NCBI GenBank assembly: GCA_019914945.1
Contig: CM034113.1
Location: forward strand, 3,576,850-3,640,849
Direction of reading: 5' to 3'
Length of the DNA: 64,000 bases
Source of the DNA: Typha latifolia
Lineage: Eukaryota > Streptophyta > Magnoliopsida > Poales > Typhaceae
Shown here: piece by piece, positions 1-11,508 of the stretch
Layout of the letters: each line of letters opens with the position of its first letter
Position numbering within the stretch: position 1 is the first letter of the stretch
Made by a program: the position numbers and the translations under genes
Notes under the pieces: model-generated
Database searches by the model: none
Seen by the model: only the letters and a program-made list of their open reading frames with translations
Told to the model about the DNA's origin: nothing

Positions 1-665
1 AAAATATACTAAATCAGAATTTTCTATAAAATTTATATAATTTTGACACTAAATTTTCAAATAAATTCTTAGAATAATAAATTTCTTACTTTTGTAGCAT
101 AATTGAAATCATCTGTATCAAAATTTCTTATCTTATAAAATTAGACATCATAAAAAAAATAATAAGAGATACTTTTCATTTTATCAAGTCTATATTATTT
201 GGAAAATGAAAATTTAAGAAAATATGAGGAAAACTTGCCTTGATTACTTAATCCCGATTAATATAATTTTTGGATCCTAATCATAGTCCACACAGATTCC
301 AATGCATTTCTCTGCTTTCTTTATCTTTTTTCCCTTTTCTTCTCCTTTTTCTCTGGTACAATTTGATCTCCATTTTTTCCCTCTACTTAGCACTATTGCA
401 ATACGACCTTCAAAAAGCTTCCTTTTCTAGTGTTTTCTTTTCTTTTCTAAGCCTCCGTCTTTATAGATGAAAAATACAAGAGTCATAATAAGATAGGAAT
501 TCTAATCTCCTTTCTTTTTTACTTAAAAATATAGCTAATATAAAGATTTAATTTAATTTAATCTGAATCATAAAATATAAGGATAAAACTAAATCTTTCA
601 TTATCTAAATTATTATCTCTAATTTTTTATCTACTTATTTATTTTGGAAATCTTGGGTTATTACA
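1..665 (-). mobile_element. LTR fragment of an AT-rich Ty3/gypsy-like element (family T)
   Basis: Read on the minus strand, the LTR would start at 665 with TGTAATAACCCAAG and run leftward off the window. It is preceded (666-682) by a purine-rich AAGGAGGGTAGAA tract typical of a polypurine tract. The body is AT-rich with no credible ORF; a short pyrimidine-rich reading frame at 270-470 is low complexity. A second piece of this family at about 4735-4789 plus 6991-7041 shares the stretch around 565-665, which supports calling it a dispersed repeat. Clade assignment is an inference. Confidence 0.55.
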
Positions 666-1269
666 TTCTACCCTCCTTAAAATAGGTTTAGTCCTCGAAA
701 CTTCAAAATCTCATAAATAATATTTAAAATTAATAAATAATTATGTTCAATCAATTTCTATAGTAGTAATACTTGAGTCTGACATTCTAATAAATATGTC
801 AAATTTTATCAAATACTTAATTTTTGTTTTAACATGCCAAATAATCCTCATATAACTCTTTATTCTCATTTAATTGAATATCCAAAAAAATAGCATCTAA
901 AGGATTTTTCTCTCTTATTCAATGAAAAACTTACAATTTGAAAATTCCTTCATAAGTCAGAAACTTTTTTTTTCTATTGGTCATCCAAATAAATTCTCTC
1001 GAAAAGCTAGTCAACCAATTAACATAGATCTTCTATACAATTTTATCAAATTTGAATTGTTATGATCCTAATTCGTATATACCAGCAAAAATTTCAAAAG
1101 ATATTGTCATCAAACATAATTTGCATATTCACTTCTACTAGATATTTTTCAGATAATTCTCAACATTTGAATCATAAATTGATCACTTATATAATTTTAA
1201 CAAAATTAGCTAGGAAAAATTTGGAGTCAATAATAATATGATCGTACTATATTTTTCTGTCATAATTGA
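666..1269 (-). mobile_element. Polypurine tract and 3' internal tail of family T element
   Basis: The minus strand has TTTTAAGGAGGGTAGAA directly abutting the LTR start at 665, preceded by a TTTCGAGGAC segment like the end of many plant gypsy polyproteins. Beyond that (about 700-1269) the sequence is AT-rich with no reading frame I can support. It ends where giant LTR copy A begins. Confidence 0.45.
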
Positions 1270-2277
1270 TGTAATAACCCATATCTAAAAAAATAAAATA
1301 AAATAAAATAAATATAATAATAATAATAATAATAATAATATATTAAACTTAAAGAAAGAGGCAAAAAAGAAAGAAAAAGTGATTAAAAAAACAATAATGT
1401 TGCATGGCACAAGCTCGTGCCATGCAGGTTGTGGCCGCGCTGTGGGCGCCACATGCGCCCACAACCACCGGCCTGGCCAACTGAGCCAGGCCAGCTGGCT
1501 GCGATGGGCCCCGGTGCTGCCGGGGCCGCCGCCGCCTTATCCCACCTTGACCACCTCTCTCCCTCTAAATCTTCCTTCTCTCCCCTCTCTTTCGGTCTTT
1601 CTCCTCTCTCTCACTCTCCTCTCTCTCTCAAACTCTCTCTCTCTCTTTCTTATTGCTACCGCCGCCGACTCGCCGCCACTATCGCTGCCGTGCTCCCGAT
1701 GCCGGTGAGCCTCCTCCTTCTTCCCTCTCTCTCTCACACACTTGGGCTCGGGCTCGCCGGAGCCGAGCCGCCGACCAACCCGGGTCCGCAACCCCCTTCC
1801 TTCTCCTCCCTTCTCCTCCCTTCTTTCTTCTTTTCTTTCTTTCTTCTTCCTCCTTAGCTCTTCCCCCTTTTGCAAGGGTGCTGGGCTCGGCCTAGCACTA
1901 TAGCAGATACTGCTGGGCCGAGCCAAGCATTGTAGCAAGGGGTTGCTCCCTTTACTTTTTTTTTTACATTAATTATATGTTTTATTTTCTAAAATTTAGG
2001 TAAATTAGATTTTTTAGATGGTAGATTATTTTGATAATTTACACTCACTAGTATAAGTATTAGCTAAGTATTTTTAGTATAATAATTTATTAATTATAAT
2101 TATAAATACTTGCATATGAATTTATTTATAGTTTAGCCATTGTTTATTAGATTAATACATGTAATCATATTGATAATAATCTTATATTTTATATATTTAG
2201 TTTTATTAAAAATAATTAAATTATATAAGTTTCTATTAATTTTTATGTATATTTATACATACATATATTTAATATAT

Positions 2278-2308
<31 letters not shown>

Positions 2309-3849
2309 TAATGTATTTCTAGCACCTTAATATTATTATATATTATTTTCTATACAATAAAATGCTGAGCTCGGATAATTATTTTTATATTAATGGATAA
2401 TAATTATTATATGTATAATTAGTAACTAGTAAAGTAAAAGTAGTAATTGCCAAATAATTGAATTTACTTAGTTATTTTATGTACATGTATTTTAATTATA
2501 TTATTATATATCTAATTCTTTTATGGTTTTATTATATCAAAAGAGATTAATTATTATATGCCTAATATATAATTAGAATAAGGTTGTCATAAGTATATAT
2601 ATATAATATAAACTCAGTTATTTAATAAAATCTAATAAATTATTTTATTTTACATTAATGAATTCTAAATGGGATAAATGACTAACTTCATACTACTTAA
2701 ACATTTTCAAACTCCGAACCCCCTTATTTGAGATCCCAGGGATTTTATTAGTGATGAGTTGACACTCAGTTGACGGATGTGACGAATACATAGTTCATGT
2801 CTTCCAATCAGACTCACTGAGTAGTCTTAACCCTTAAACGTCTTTCCCAAATTAGGTTATATTATATAATTATGTACACGCATGTTTTAGCCTCCAGCAT
2901 GATTATATGATTTTATCTAGAGATAATTGTACTCGAGCATATTTTATCATGCATGTAATTAGGCTGATCTTGGATATGAGCATGATAATGATATATAGAG
3001 ATAATTAGAGATGACTATACTATTATAATTTTATGTTAAGTTAATCTGTAGCATGAGTATGCATGTGATAAATTAGCATGGGTATGCATGTATTGACTAC
3101 ATGGTTGGAGACTACATTGCATCATTTTTCTTTTGATTCCTGTTCCACCTAAATTCCTATTATGCATTGACTTGTTATCATACTGAATAAATGCATACGA
3201 TCTATCACTTAGAAGAAAAGCATAAAATATGATTAATAGGATAGTTAATAAAAAACATGAGGATACCCAAGTGGGTGCGGGTGCGAGGGTTAGGACGCGC
3301 TTGGTAGATGATTAATTGCTCAACATAGTCACGATCCTATGGCCTAACGTTCGAAGTCGTTAGTCTGTGTGCGCAGCAGAATTCTAACACATGCATTCGC
3401 CAGGGCATATGTGGCGAGTTATCCTCATGTGTTTCTATCAGCTAGAAGGTGCTCGGTCTAGATGGATGTTGACACCTTAGCTGATGGCAGGGTATAATTA
3501 TGATTGAGATACTCCTTGCGGATGACAGAGTATGCTCTGAGCTTTCAAGCCTGATATTGAGACCGAGTACCGAGTGTTGACTATGCATAATGGTCTAGTA
3601 TGATGATGACATTCAGAGATAACTTTAATGATTGAGATGTTAAGAAATGCATATGATTTCATTATCATCTGATATACCTGATTATCGAGTGGTAAATATA
3701 CTTATGTGATTGCATTTGATATCATAGCATGGTCATGGTTGGCATGTATTATATGTGTCATATTTGAGAGAGTTATAATGATGGTATGACATAGAGATTT
3801 ATTTATACATTGTCGAAAATTATATATGTGATCAGTTATGATATAATAG
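1270..3849 (+). mobile_element. Giant solo LTR copy A (family G), 3' end truncated
   Basis: It starts TGTAATAACCC, as the other family G copies do. It then runs through an A-rich stretch, an ATA microsatellite (about 1318-1340), a GC-rich block, a long CT tract (about 1555-1860), an AT-rich middle with an ATCT/AT microsatellite (about 2275-2310) and the conserved 2700-3850 region also seen at 5760-6520, 12580-13800 and 34400-35760. The GC-rich 3' end with GCATTACA is missing, because the copy stops at about 3849 against a family V fragment. There is no coding sequence. ORFs over the CT tract are low-complexity artefacts. Confidence 0.7.
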
Positions 3850-3889
3850 GAAGTGCGTGTCCGAGAAACGATGGCTTTGATACCACTTT
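3850..3889 (-). mobile_element. Primer-binding-site remnant of a family V chromovirus
   Basis: On the minus strand TGGTATCAAAGCC (3873-3885) lies 4 bases inside the LTR edge. This is one mismatch from TGGTATCAGAGCC, complementary to plant initiator-Met tRNA. Only about 40 bases of internal region survive before giant LTR copy A. Confidence 0.65.
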
Positions 3890-4702
3890 CGATACAATCT
3901 CCCCTAGATTAAGGTTTGATCTATCTCATTTTCAGATCTGGATAGGATCTTGCATGGAACTTTAGAAGAGGATTCCTAAAAATATAGCCATCGGATCAAC
4001 GTGAAATTTTGATAGGTCATAACTCTGGAATTCCAGCGAATCTAATTTTAGGTGAATCAGACAACGGGATTTGAAGATATCTTCGGATAAGTGGGCGAAC
4101 AACAGAGAGTCCATTCTTTGGATCCGTGGATGGGGCACAGGAACTTACGTGGATTATGGAGGTGGTAGGCCGGCGGTAATGGAGTGGCACCGGTAAGGAA
4201 GGTGGTGGTGTAAGGACTATGGATAGTGGAAAGAGTTCGGGCGAATGTAGAGAGTTCTGAAGAAGGGAGGAGGAGTGGGCCGCCCTTACGGGATTAGGGT
4301 GAGTGGCCGGTTGAAGGAGGCTAGAGGTAGCGGAGTCGTGAAATGAGGGAACGAGAGAGAAGAAGATTAGGGCAAAAACTCAATTCTTTTATTATCCCCT
4401 TTTTGATTGCTATCCACAACTTAAAAGACTAACCAAACAATTTAAAAATAACAATTATTAACCCTAGAAATAGTGAATTTCCGCCGACCGCATTCAAACG
4501 CGTTCGAACGCACCAAATGCGTTCTCTGTATTTGTGAACGCATGTAGGTGTTCGCAAGCGCGTTCGAACGCATCCACTTGCGTTCGAATGCAACCTACAG
4601 AAATCTTATTTTTTTCTAAATAAAATACCAAAACAATAAGAAAAAACACACATAAGGTGTATCCATGCTCAAGACAACATCAGTGAAGTTTGAATCATAT
4701 CA
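3890..4702 (-). mobile_element. Family V LTR (5' LTR position), minus strand
   Basis: It reads CGATACAATCTCCCC at the left and TGAATCATATCA at the right, diverged forms of the family V termini TGATACGATCT...GAATCGTATCA. Because the primer-binding site lies to the left, this is a 5' LTR of a minus-strand element whose body is gone. The right third (about 4480-4600) carries several copies of the GCGTTCGAACGC palindrome. Confidence 0.75.
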
Positions 4703-4857
4703 TGAATTCATTTTTTTTACTTTCAAATATACCTAATATAAAATTTTAATTAGATATAATCTGAATCGTAAAATATAAAGGATAAAACTTGTAACAACTT
4801 ACCCTAAAAAAATAAAAATAAAAATAAATAAATAAACAAATAAATAAATAATAATTT

Positions 4858-4899
4858 GGGCACGACGTGGCTGACCACACTATGGCCGGCCTCGTGCCC
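4858..4899. repeat. GC-rich hairpin near the 5' end of giant LTR copy B
   Basis: Arms GGGCACGA and TCGTGCCC are perfectly complementary. Equivalent hairpins occur in copy C (about 11540-11585, one mismatch), copy E (41733-41774, same arms plus an inner complementary GGCCGGCC/TGGCCGG pair) and, in shorter form, copy D (about 33079-33104). Confidence 0.6.
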
Positions 4900-5012
4900 A
4901 TGCAAGTTGCATGAGCAGCTTGCGTGGTGAGGCGCCACGCGCACACCGCCGTTGCCGCAACCAACCAGCTGTGGCCAACTGGCCGCGGCGGGCCCCACTG
5001 CCGCCGCTCCTC

Positions 5013-5500
5013 CCTCTTTCACCGCCTCTCTCTCCCTCCCTCTAAATCTCTCTCCCTCTCTTTTGGTCTCTCTCACTTATTTTCTTTCTCTCTCTCTTGC
5101 CAACACTGCCGCCGTCGCCACCGCAACCCCTCTCCACCGCCTCTCTCTCTCCCTATAGCTCTCTCTCTCTAAATAGCGCGACCTCTCTCACTCTCCCTTT
5201 TACCCTCCTCTCTTTCTCTCTCTCTAGCACCTCTCTCTTTCTCTCCTTCTCGGCGTCGCCGCACCCCTCACCGCCTTCTCTCTCTTTTATGCTATCGCTC
5301 TAACTCTCTCATTCTCTCTCTTACCCTCCTCTCTCTCTCTCAATCACCTCTCTCTCTCTCTCGAGCTCTTTTTCCCTTCTCTTATCGATGCCAGCCTACC
5401 GCTGTCACCGCAGCCTAATTGAGCCTCCCTCCATTCCCTTCTCTTCTTCTTTCTTCTTTTTCTTTTTCCTTTCTTCTTCTTCCTCAATTTCTTCTCCTTC
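5013..5500 (+). repeat. CT-rich polypyrimidine tract
   Basis: Long, nearly pure CT/CTT sequence inside giant LTR copy B. Family G copies A, C, D and E have a matching tract at the same relative place. Overlapping reading frames here are Ser/Leu/Pro low-complexity translations, not genes. Confidence 0.85.
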
Positions 5501-7041
5501 TTTCTACACAGTTAATGCAAATAGATTATTTAGACATTAACTATTTTAATAATGTTATATATTCTTCAATATAATTATTATTAATTATAATTTGTATAAT
5601 TAATGATTAATTAGGTATAAATATAGGTAATACTTATATTTATTATTTATATCTCTATTAGATTAATATATAGATTTGTAAATTATAATTATCAAATTTA
5701 TATACTAATATTCTTATAAACTATTATATACTAATATATAGATTTACATGAACGGATTTTAAATAAGATGAACGGCTAACTTCATACTACTTAAATATTT
5801 TCAGATCCTGAACCCCTTATTTGAAGCCCCGTGGACCTTGCTAGTGATGAGCGTCACTCGATTAATTGGCGGATATAAGGGATACGTGATTTGCGTCTTC
5901 TGATCAGAGTAGTCTTATCTCCTAAACGCCTTTCTCAAATTAGGTTATATTATATATTATGTACATTAATGGTTTGGCCTCCATCATGATTATATGATTT
6001 TATATAGAGATGATTACAGTCGAGCATATTTTATCATACATTTGATTAGGCTTATCTGGAATATAAGTACATTGGTGATATATATAGAGATGATTAGAGA
6101 TAATTCTATTGTTATGATTGTATATCGAGTTAATCTGTAGCATGAGTATGAATGTAATAGATTAGCATGAGTATGCATGTGTTGACTACATAGTGGAGAC
6201 TACATTGTATCATTTTTCTTTTGATTCTTATTTCATCTAAATTCTTGTTATGCAATAACTTGCTTTCGTACTGTATATATGCATATGATCTGTCATTTAG
6301 AAGGAAAGCATAAAATATGATTGATAGGATAGTTGATAGAAAGTGTCAAGATACTCGAGTGGGCGCGAGGGTTAGGAAGCGCTTGGTGGATGATTGATCA
6401 CTCAACATAATCACGATCTTGTTGGCCTTACCTCCGAGGTCGTTAGTTTGTGTACGCAGCAGACATTCAGACACATGCCGTTCGTCAGTGCATATGTGAC
6501 GAGTTATCCTTAAATATGTGGTACGTGATAGCGACTTGAAATATCTTGAAGAAATATTTTAGATCGAGGATGAGATGAGCTATAAACGTGAGATGGTATA
6601 GAAGATAATTTAACCAGATATTGAGTTGTACAATTATTTGATATTTATAATTTATTTTGTACTCGTGTATCAATTGTTTAGTTGTATTTTGATAGTTTAT
6701 CGTGGCTTGTGTAGATCCTGCCATATTATATAATAATCTAGTGTATATTATTGTGGAGTTGGATATTTATATGTTAACATGTTTTTTGGTTGATAGTATG
6801 ATTTATTTGGTGTTGGATTATGTGAGCATGAATATGTTAGCAAGTAGTATTTGATGATGTCATAATTATATGTGCACAAGAGTGTATCTGTACGTGATGG
6901 ACCCTATCCATCCTATCGCGTGCGCCGCACATGCTGTGTGGGCGCGTGGGCGTGCACGTGCTCGTGCACGGGCAAGGGCGTTACAAAACTAAATGATTAT
7001 CTCTAATTTCTTATTTATTTTTAAAATTTTGGGTTGTTACA

Positions 7042-7665
7042 AATTGAATCCATGATCTCTATTATGAGGTGATAAGATTCAGATTATTAGGCTCTAGTGG
7101 TGACCTATATAGGAGATTTTACAAAAACTACTATATTGGCATATCATTGTTCAATCCTTATGAAATGTAAATTCCAAAAAAAATAAAAAAATAAAAAGCG
7201 TCCAGCATATTTTAATTTATAAATAATAGAGAGGCCAAAATTAATATAGGAGAAGAAAATAATATACAATAATTTTAGGAGAAACAAAGAGCAAAATAGT
7301 TAGGAGAAGGAATTTAAATTCTAGTGTATAATTCTCTAACATGTTTATATAAATGTAAAAAAAGAGGATTAAAAATAGACTCCTTGAGTTATGCTAAAAG
7401 TAAAAAAAAAATTATGAACAATTCACTACAACATTCTGTAAGTGGAACAAGCGAACTTCACCAATTTATTACAATAATAGAAATACCTGTTTAACTTATC
7501 CTTAGCAAACTGTTCTTAGTTAGAAGCCAGCAGACAGATGAATCAAAGAATGCTATTGCTTTCTTTCTGAGCTAATTGGCTTCAGCACATTTATCTAATT
7601 TAGAAAGAGTGCACTAAGGATGTGATTTAGAGAGCAACATTGCAAAGGGACCAAGTGGTAGAAAC
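7042..7665. other. AT-rich intergenic DNA, no gene seen
   Basis: It starts immediately after the family T LTR edge at 7041. No open frame, repeat family or structural RNA could be supported. Confidence 0.4.
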
Positions 7666-7699
7666 TTAACAAGAAGTAGCTTTAGAACGAGGAGAGTGT

Positions 7700-7882
7700 T
7701 CACCAGTCGTTAGATAGCTGCAGTTGCTGCTGCTGCTGCTGAGATGCTGAGGCGATGGGAAGGGGAAATTGGTGTTGGTGTGGACGAATGTGGCCTCTCT
7801 CCATGGAGTAAGAGAGTATGGCCACGGGGAGCAGAACAAGCAAATGGGGAACATTGAGAGAGAAGTAATAATAGAAGAGCAT
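7700..7882 (-). CDS. Candidate 60-residue secreted peptide (weak)
   Basis: This frame opens with ATG at 7882 and encodes 60 residues. Residues 1-26 form a hydrophobic stretch (FYYYFSLNV, then LLVLLPVAIL) resembling a signal peptide. The remainder is short and His/Pro/Gln-rich, with six consecutive Gln encoded by a CAG run. Two overlapping frames are also open over the same bases, so the frame is not certain and the Gln run could be a by-product of the trinucleotide repeat. It matches no CLE, PSK, IDA or RALF signature motif that I know. The surrounding 7.1-9.2 kb shows none of the retroelement families of this window, so a small low-copy gene is possible but unproven. Confidence 0.2.
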   Translation of the reverse strand: MLFYYYFSLNVPHLLVLLPVAILSYSMERGHIRPHQHQFPLPIASASQQQQQQLQLSNDW

Positions 7883-7956
7883 CGGTTTTTGGGGAGGCAC
7901 TTCCGGTCATCGATCGACAGCTGACGTGGGTTGCAGCGGTGGTGGTGGTGGGTCAC

Positions 7957-9223
7957 AGCAAATGCATTGCGTTCGTGGAACCACTGTGCACTTTTTGTCT
8001 TCCTCCTCTACCAACTGCGAGAAGAATGAGTACTATCTGTTATACCGTATTAAAGGGAGAAGTTGTTATTAATCTAATATTTGTGAAAAGTGCGTAAAAT
8101 CCTTTGCAGTATGAATGCATGTCATGCGTAGCAATTAATATCATTCAAATTTATGCAATATAATCCTTTGTGAGACTCTTGTTAGTAATGGGGTAACCGT
8201 AATTAATGGTTTTAGCAGGGTTAAATATGATGAGACGTGTGCTTTTGGTGGGTCCGTACCTTCGAATAGAAGTGATTATGAGTTTCGTAGGCTTTTTGAC
8301 AGTGGATTTCCTACTCTTTCATCATGCTCTACCACTGACCTTTTCCTCTCTTCCTTTTATAGCGTTGCCTTTAGCTTCAACTTTTGGATTATTCCCACTT
8401 TTGGAGAGTTTTTGATCACCAAACTAGGCCTCTCATCAAATGTTTTACTCAAAGAACTTGTATCTTAAATTTATTTTTAATAGAAAAACACTCCCTTTCG
8501 AGTCTTGTTTGGTACCCGTCAATCCTGCGATTCAAAATCACGCCACCTGAACGACATGATCAAAGCACTCCATGCTAGGGGGGGCATGCACGGCCCACTT
8601 GGATTTGACGTCTGCCCATGCTTACAGCAAGACTCTCTATGACTCTATAAGCCTATAAAAGGTACTTCATTATTTAAAAGCTACTAGCGTGTAATGGCCT
8701 TGTCGGGAAAAAGAAATTGACTGTCATGGACGTGGATGGCATATATCGAATACCCACCTCTGTTAGAGGTTGTAACAAAATACCAACTTCCACTGATACG
8801 TATTTAATTTGAGGTTAAGTTTCAAACTTAATTAGTTAGCCCCGCAGTCTTATAGTCTTAATTTAAAAATCTTAAATTAGATTAAAAAAATTATGATGTT
8901 TGTTTAGGAACTATACTAAATTGTATTTTATGAAAAAATAAATATATATAAAATTGATGGGGCAAAAGATCTTTTGACTTTAATGATAAAAATAATAATT
9001 TAAATAATGCTAAGGATAAATTAAAAATAAATTTATATTTATTAAAAAAAATTAAGTTTTATTTTTATATCACAAGAGATGCAAGGGGTTTCAAGTTCCC
9101 CCCAATTTATCTATCCTCCCTCCTCCTCCTCCTCCCCTTCCTCCTCCTTACCCCGATGGGGAATCCAATCTTGTTGAAATTATTGCTCTTGTTTGTAATG
9201 CCCTTACTCTCACCCGGGGAAGG
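7957..9223. other. Low-copy-looking intergenic DNA
   Basis: No coding exon could be supported. A TATA-like CCTATAAAAG lies near 8650 with nothing recognisable downstream. The stretch 8800-9080 is AT-rich and 9105-9160 is a CCT-rich microsatellite. None of the LTR families described elsewhere in the window is present. Confidence 0.4.
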
Positions 9224-10088
9224 TGATACAACTCAGTCGGATTAGATCCACTCGCAGCATTGAGTTTATTGGGATGAGTCTATTGATCTAGTTTGTGATA
9301 CAAGTAAAGTTGGATCAAATTGTGCTAGAAGAAATAAATTTGCTTAAGAAATAAGACATTTTGCCAGAGGGCGTTCCAATGCCAGGGCCCCATGTTCGAA
9401 TGCACCATTCGAATGCCTACACACATTCACAAAGACATAGAACAAGAATTGCACATTCGGACAGCCTTGGGCCGTTCGAACGCGCTCGTTCGAATGCCTA
9501 CATGTGTTCGCAAAGACAAAAAATAGAATTTGCGTGTTCAAACGCGATTGGGCATGTTCGAACGTGTCACGACGAGAACGCTTAGTTTTTTAGGGATTTA
9601 ATTTTGTTGTTTGAGTCAAAAAGGTAAGCTTCTATAAATATGTGGAGGAAACCCTAATTGGAGTTAATATGATAATTGCATTGATATTGTTGCCCTATCT
9701 CCCTCCTTACTCCAGTCGTCGGCGACCTCTCCCACCTCCTTCCTTCCACCGCCCAAGTCCTTAGACGGTCTCCTTTAACTCCTAATCCCTCTTCTGCAGT
9801 AACTTCTCCCTCTTCACTCCAAAAAATTAGTTCTCCTAGCATCTATCTAGCAATTAAAGGGCTAACAAGCTAGGGTTTATCCGACCTTCGATCACTATTT
9901 GGCCGATATCTCGAGATCTAGCCATCCAAACCCTGAGATCTTGGATTCGTTGGAAAGCTCTCTTCAAGCGACAATATATCTAAATTTCAATAAGATCTAA
10001 TAGCTAGAACCTCCGGAATATCTTTCAAAATTTATGTCCTCAAATCTGTCTAGAACCGCTACGAATTGGATCAAGTTGGTTCGTAACA
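9224..10088 (+). mobile_element. 5' LTR of a plus-strand gypsy element
   Basis: Proposed limits are TGATACAACTC at the left and TTCGTAACA at the right, three bases before a primer-binding site. A TATA box (TCTATAAATA, 9631-9640) sits mid-LTR. The segment 9363-9590 carries several palindromic TTCGAA words in a loosely tandem arrangement, so this LTR belongs to the same motif-sharing group as family V although its sequence and orientation differ. The left limit is inferred from the TG and was not confirmed by a target duplication. Confidence 0.6.
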
Positions 10089-10090
10089 AC

Positions 10091-10103
10091 TAGTATCAGA
10101 GCC
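10091..10103 (+). other. Primer-binding site for initiator-Met tRNA
   Basis: TAGTATCAGAGCC is one mismatch from the standard plant TGGTATCAGAGCC, placed just after the LTR end. Confidence 0.75.
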
Positions 10104-10422
10104 AATGATCCTTGGACCGTCATGGCTACAACAAGATCGAAGGCAGTAAAGCAAACGAGGCGATCATCTCAAATATCATAGCAAGGCATGGAGACAGACT
10201 AGACAGCTTCGTCAAGATCGCCATCTCCACTAAGCTCGGGAGGTCGGACGAAAGGCCCTCCCAATCTCTCGCAAACCCTGACGCTAATTGCACAAATGAT
10301 GTTAGAGATTAAGGCAACCCTTGTGGACATGAACCAAAGTTGTCCAAGGTGTACACCTAATCATACCAACTATGGGGAAGGCAATCAAGGTGGCACCCCA
10401 CCTAGAAATAATGAGGAAGAAC
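10104..10422 (+). pseudogene. gag start remnant of the plus-strand gypsy element
   Basis: An ATG at 10122 follows the primer-binding site. It opens MATTRSK, resembling the MTTTRAM start of the family V gag genes in this window, then hits a stop after about 19 codons. Other frames continue with scattered stops to 10422, where a family V LTR begins abruptly. The rest of this element is absent. This is a dead fragment. Confidence 0.5.
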
Positions 10423-10836
10423 TGATAAGATCTTCCCTGGATTAGGTTTGATCTATCTCGTTATCAAATTTGTGCACGACCATACATGAAAATTTCGAAG
10501 GAGATTCCTGAAGATATAACCGTCGGATCAATGTGAAATTTTGATAGGTCATAGTTTTGGGAAAGAGCTTTCCAATGAATCTAATTTTGGGTTGTTCGAA
10601 CGACGAGTTCTGGAGATATATTCAGATAAGTGGGCAAACATCGGGGAACTTGATATGCTAGATTCAGATCAAAACATGATTTTGGATCTGTGGAGGAATA
10701 TGGAGGTGGTAGGGCGGCAGTAAAGGGTGGCACTAATAAGAAAGGTGGTGGGGAAAGTTTATGGATGGTGGAAAGGGTTAGGGTGAAGGTAGAGAGAGAT
10801 TTGAAGAAGAGAGAGAGGAGTGGGCCGCCCTAAGGG
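10423..10836 (-). mobile_element. Left half of a family V LTR split by a chromovirus insertion
   Basis: It begins TGATAAGATCTTCCC (family V left terminus) and runs to CCCTAAGGG, where it breaks. The continuation ACTAGGGTGAGTGGCC is found at 18316 after a second AAGGG (18311-18315). Uninterrupted family V LTRs (for example near 45205 and 47700) read straight through CTAAGGGACTAGGG or a close variant. Confidence 0.8.
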
Positions 10837-11314
10837 TGATACGATTCGGACTTCACCGATGTTGTCTTGAGCATGGATTCACTTTAGGGGTGTCTTTGTT
10901 CTTGTTTTAATGTTTAATTCCTGAGAAAATAAGTTTTTTGTAAGTCACGTTCGAATGCGGATGGAGTACATTCGAACACGGTTGTGAACGCCTACATCAC
11001 GTCCAAATAGTATGAATTGTGCATTCGAACGTGTGACCGAATGCACCTGTTTCCTACTTCTCTGGATTTGTGAATGCAATACAACTGTTCACAATGCGTT
11101 CGAACGCACAATTCACACTCTCTGGACATGATACAGGCGTTCACAACCGCGTTCACAACCATGTTCACAACCAGTTCGAACGCCTCCACCCACGTTCGAT
11201 TGCGACTTATAGAAAACTTATTTTCTTACGAATTAAACATTATAACAAGAAACAAAGACACCCCTAAAGTGAATCCATGCTCGAGACGACATCAATGAAG
11301 TCCGAATCGTATCA
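10837..11314 (-). mobile_element. Aberrant 3' LTR with inverted end (snap-back palindrome)
   Basis: The right end (to 11314) is the normal U3 terminus ...CCGAATCGTATCA next to the polypurine tract. The left end should read TGATACGATCTCC but instead reads TGATACGATTCGGACTTC, an inverted copy of the right terminus. The two arms, about 10837-10990 and about 11150-11314, are clearly complementary with scattered mismatches. The spacer and arms contain many TTCGAA palindromes. Confidence 0.8.
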
Positions 11315-11508
11315 ATCCACCATGCTTTCCGCAACCTTGTCCTCAAGGTTTATAATTTGGGAAGCGATCCATGATATCTGACTCTAGCTCCCATGTAGAC
11401 TCGTTAGTTAGTTTGCCCAGCCATCGATCAACACTTCGGTCTCCAATCTGGATCCATGGTGTCTTCTCCCGTGGCCTAAGACTCAGACCGGTTTAGTGGG
11501 GCCATCTT
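11315..11508 (-). pseudogene. Chromodomain end of chromovirus pol plus polypurine tract
   Basis: Translated on the minus strand this encodes a segment with EVLIDGW and STWELESDIMDRF, matching the intact-frame version at 45603-45760 (EVLIEWLGKLIDESTWELE). This pattern, with basic residues then a W...TWE core, is typical of the C-terminal chromodomain of plant chromoviruses, which is thought to steer integration to particular chromatin. It is joined to the integrase part by the giant LTR insertion at 11509-14147. The segment 11315-11335 is the polypurine tract (GGAAAGCATGGTGGAT on the minus strand) directly before the LTR. Confidence 0.65.

Larger units (their letters stand above)
4790..6985 (+). 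mobile_element. Giant solo LTR copy B (family G) with AAACT duplication
   Basis: It begins TGTAACAACTT and ends GGGCGTTACA, flanked by identical 5-bp direct repeats AAACT (4785-4789 and 6986-6990). TG...CA ends and a 5-bp duplication are the signature of retroviral-type integration. The target is a family T LTR: the flanks join to a continuous family T sequence that is uninterrupted at about 570-665. This copy is shorter than copy D (2196 versus 3234 bp) through internal deletions. There is no internal retrotransposon sequence, so it is a solo LTR. Confidence 0.8.

Noticed and set aside
1379..1938. Overlapping ORFs of 80-146 residues on both strands
   Set aside because: They are translations of a CT/GC-rich low-complexity tract inside giant LTR copy A, open in several frames at once.
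2140..2322. A 60-residue Ile/Tyr-rich hydrophobic ORF
   Set aside because: AT and ATCT microsatellite. It is not conserved in the other giant LTR copies.
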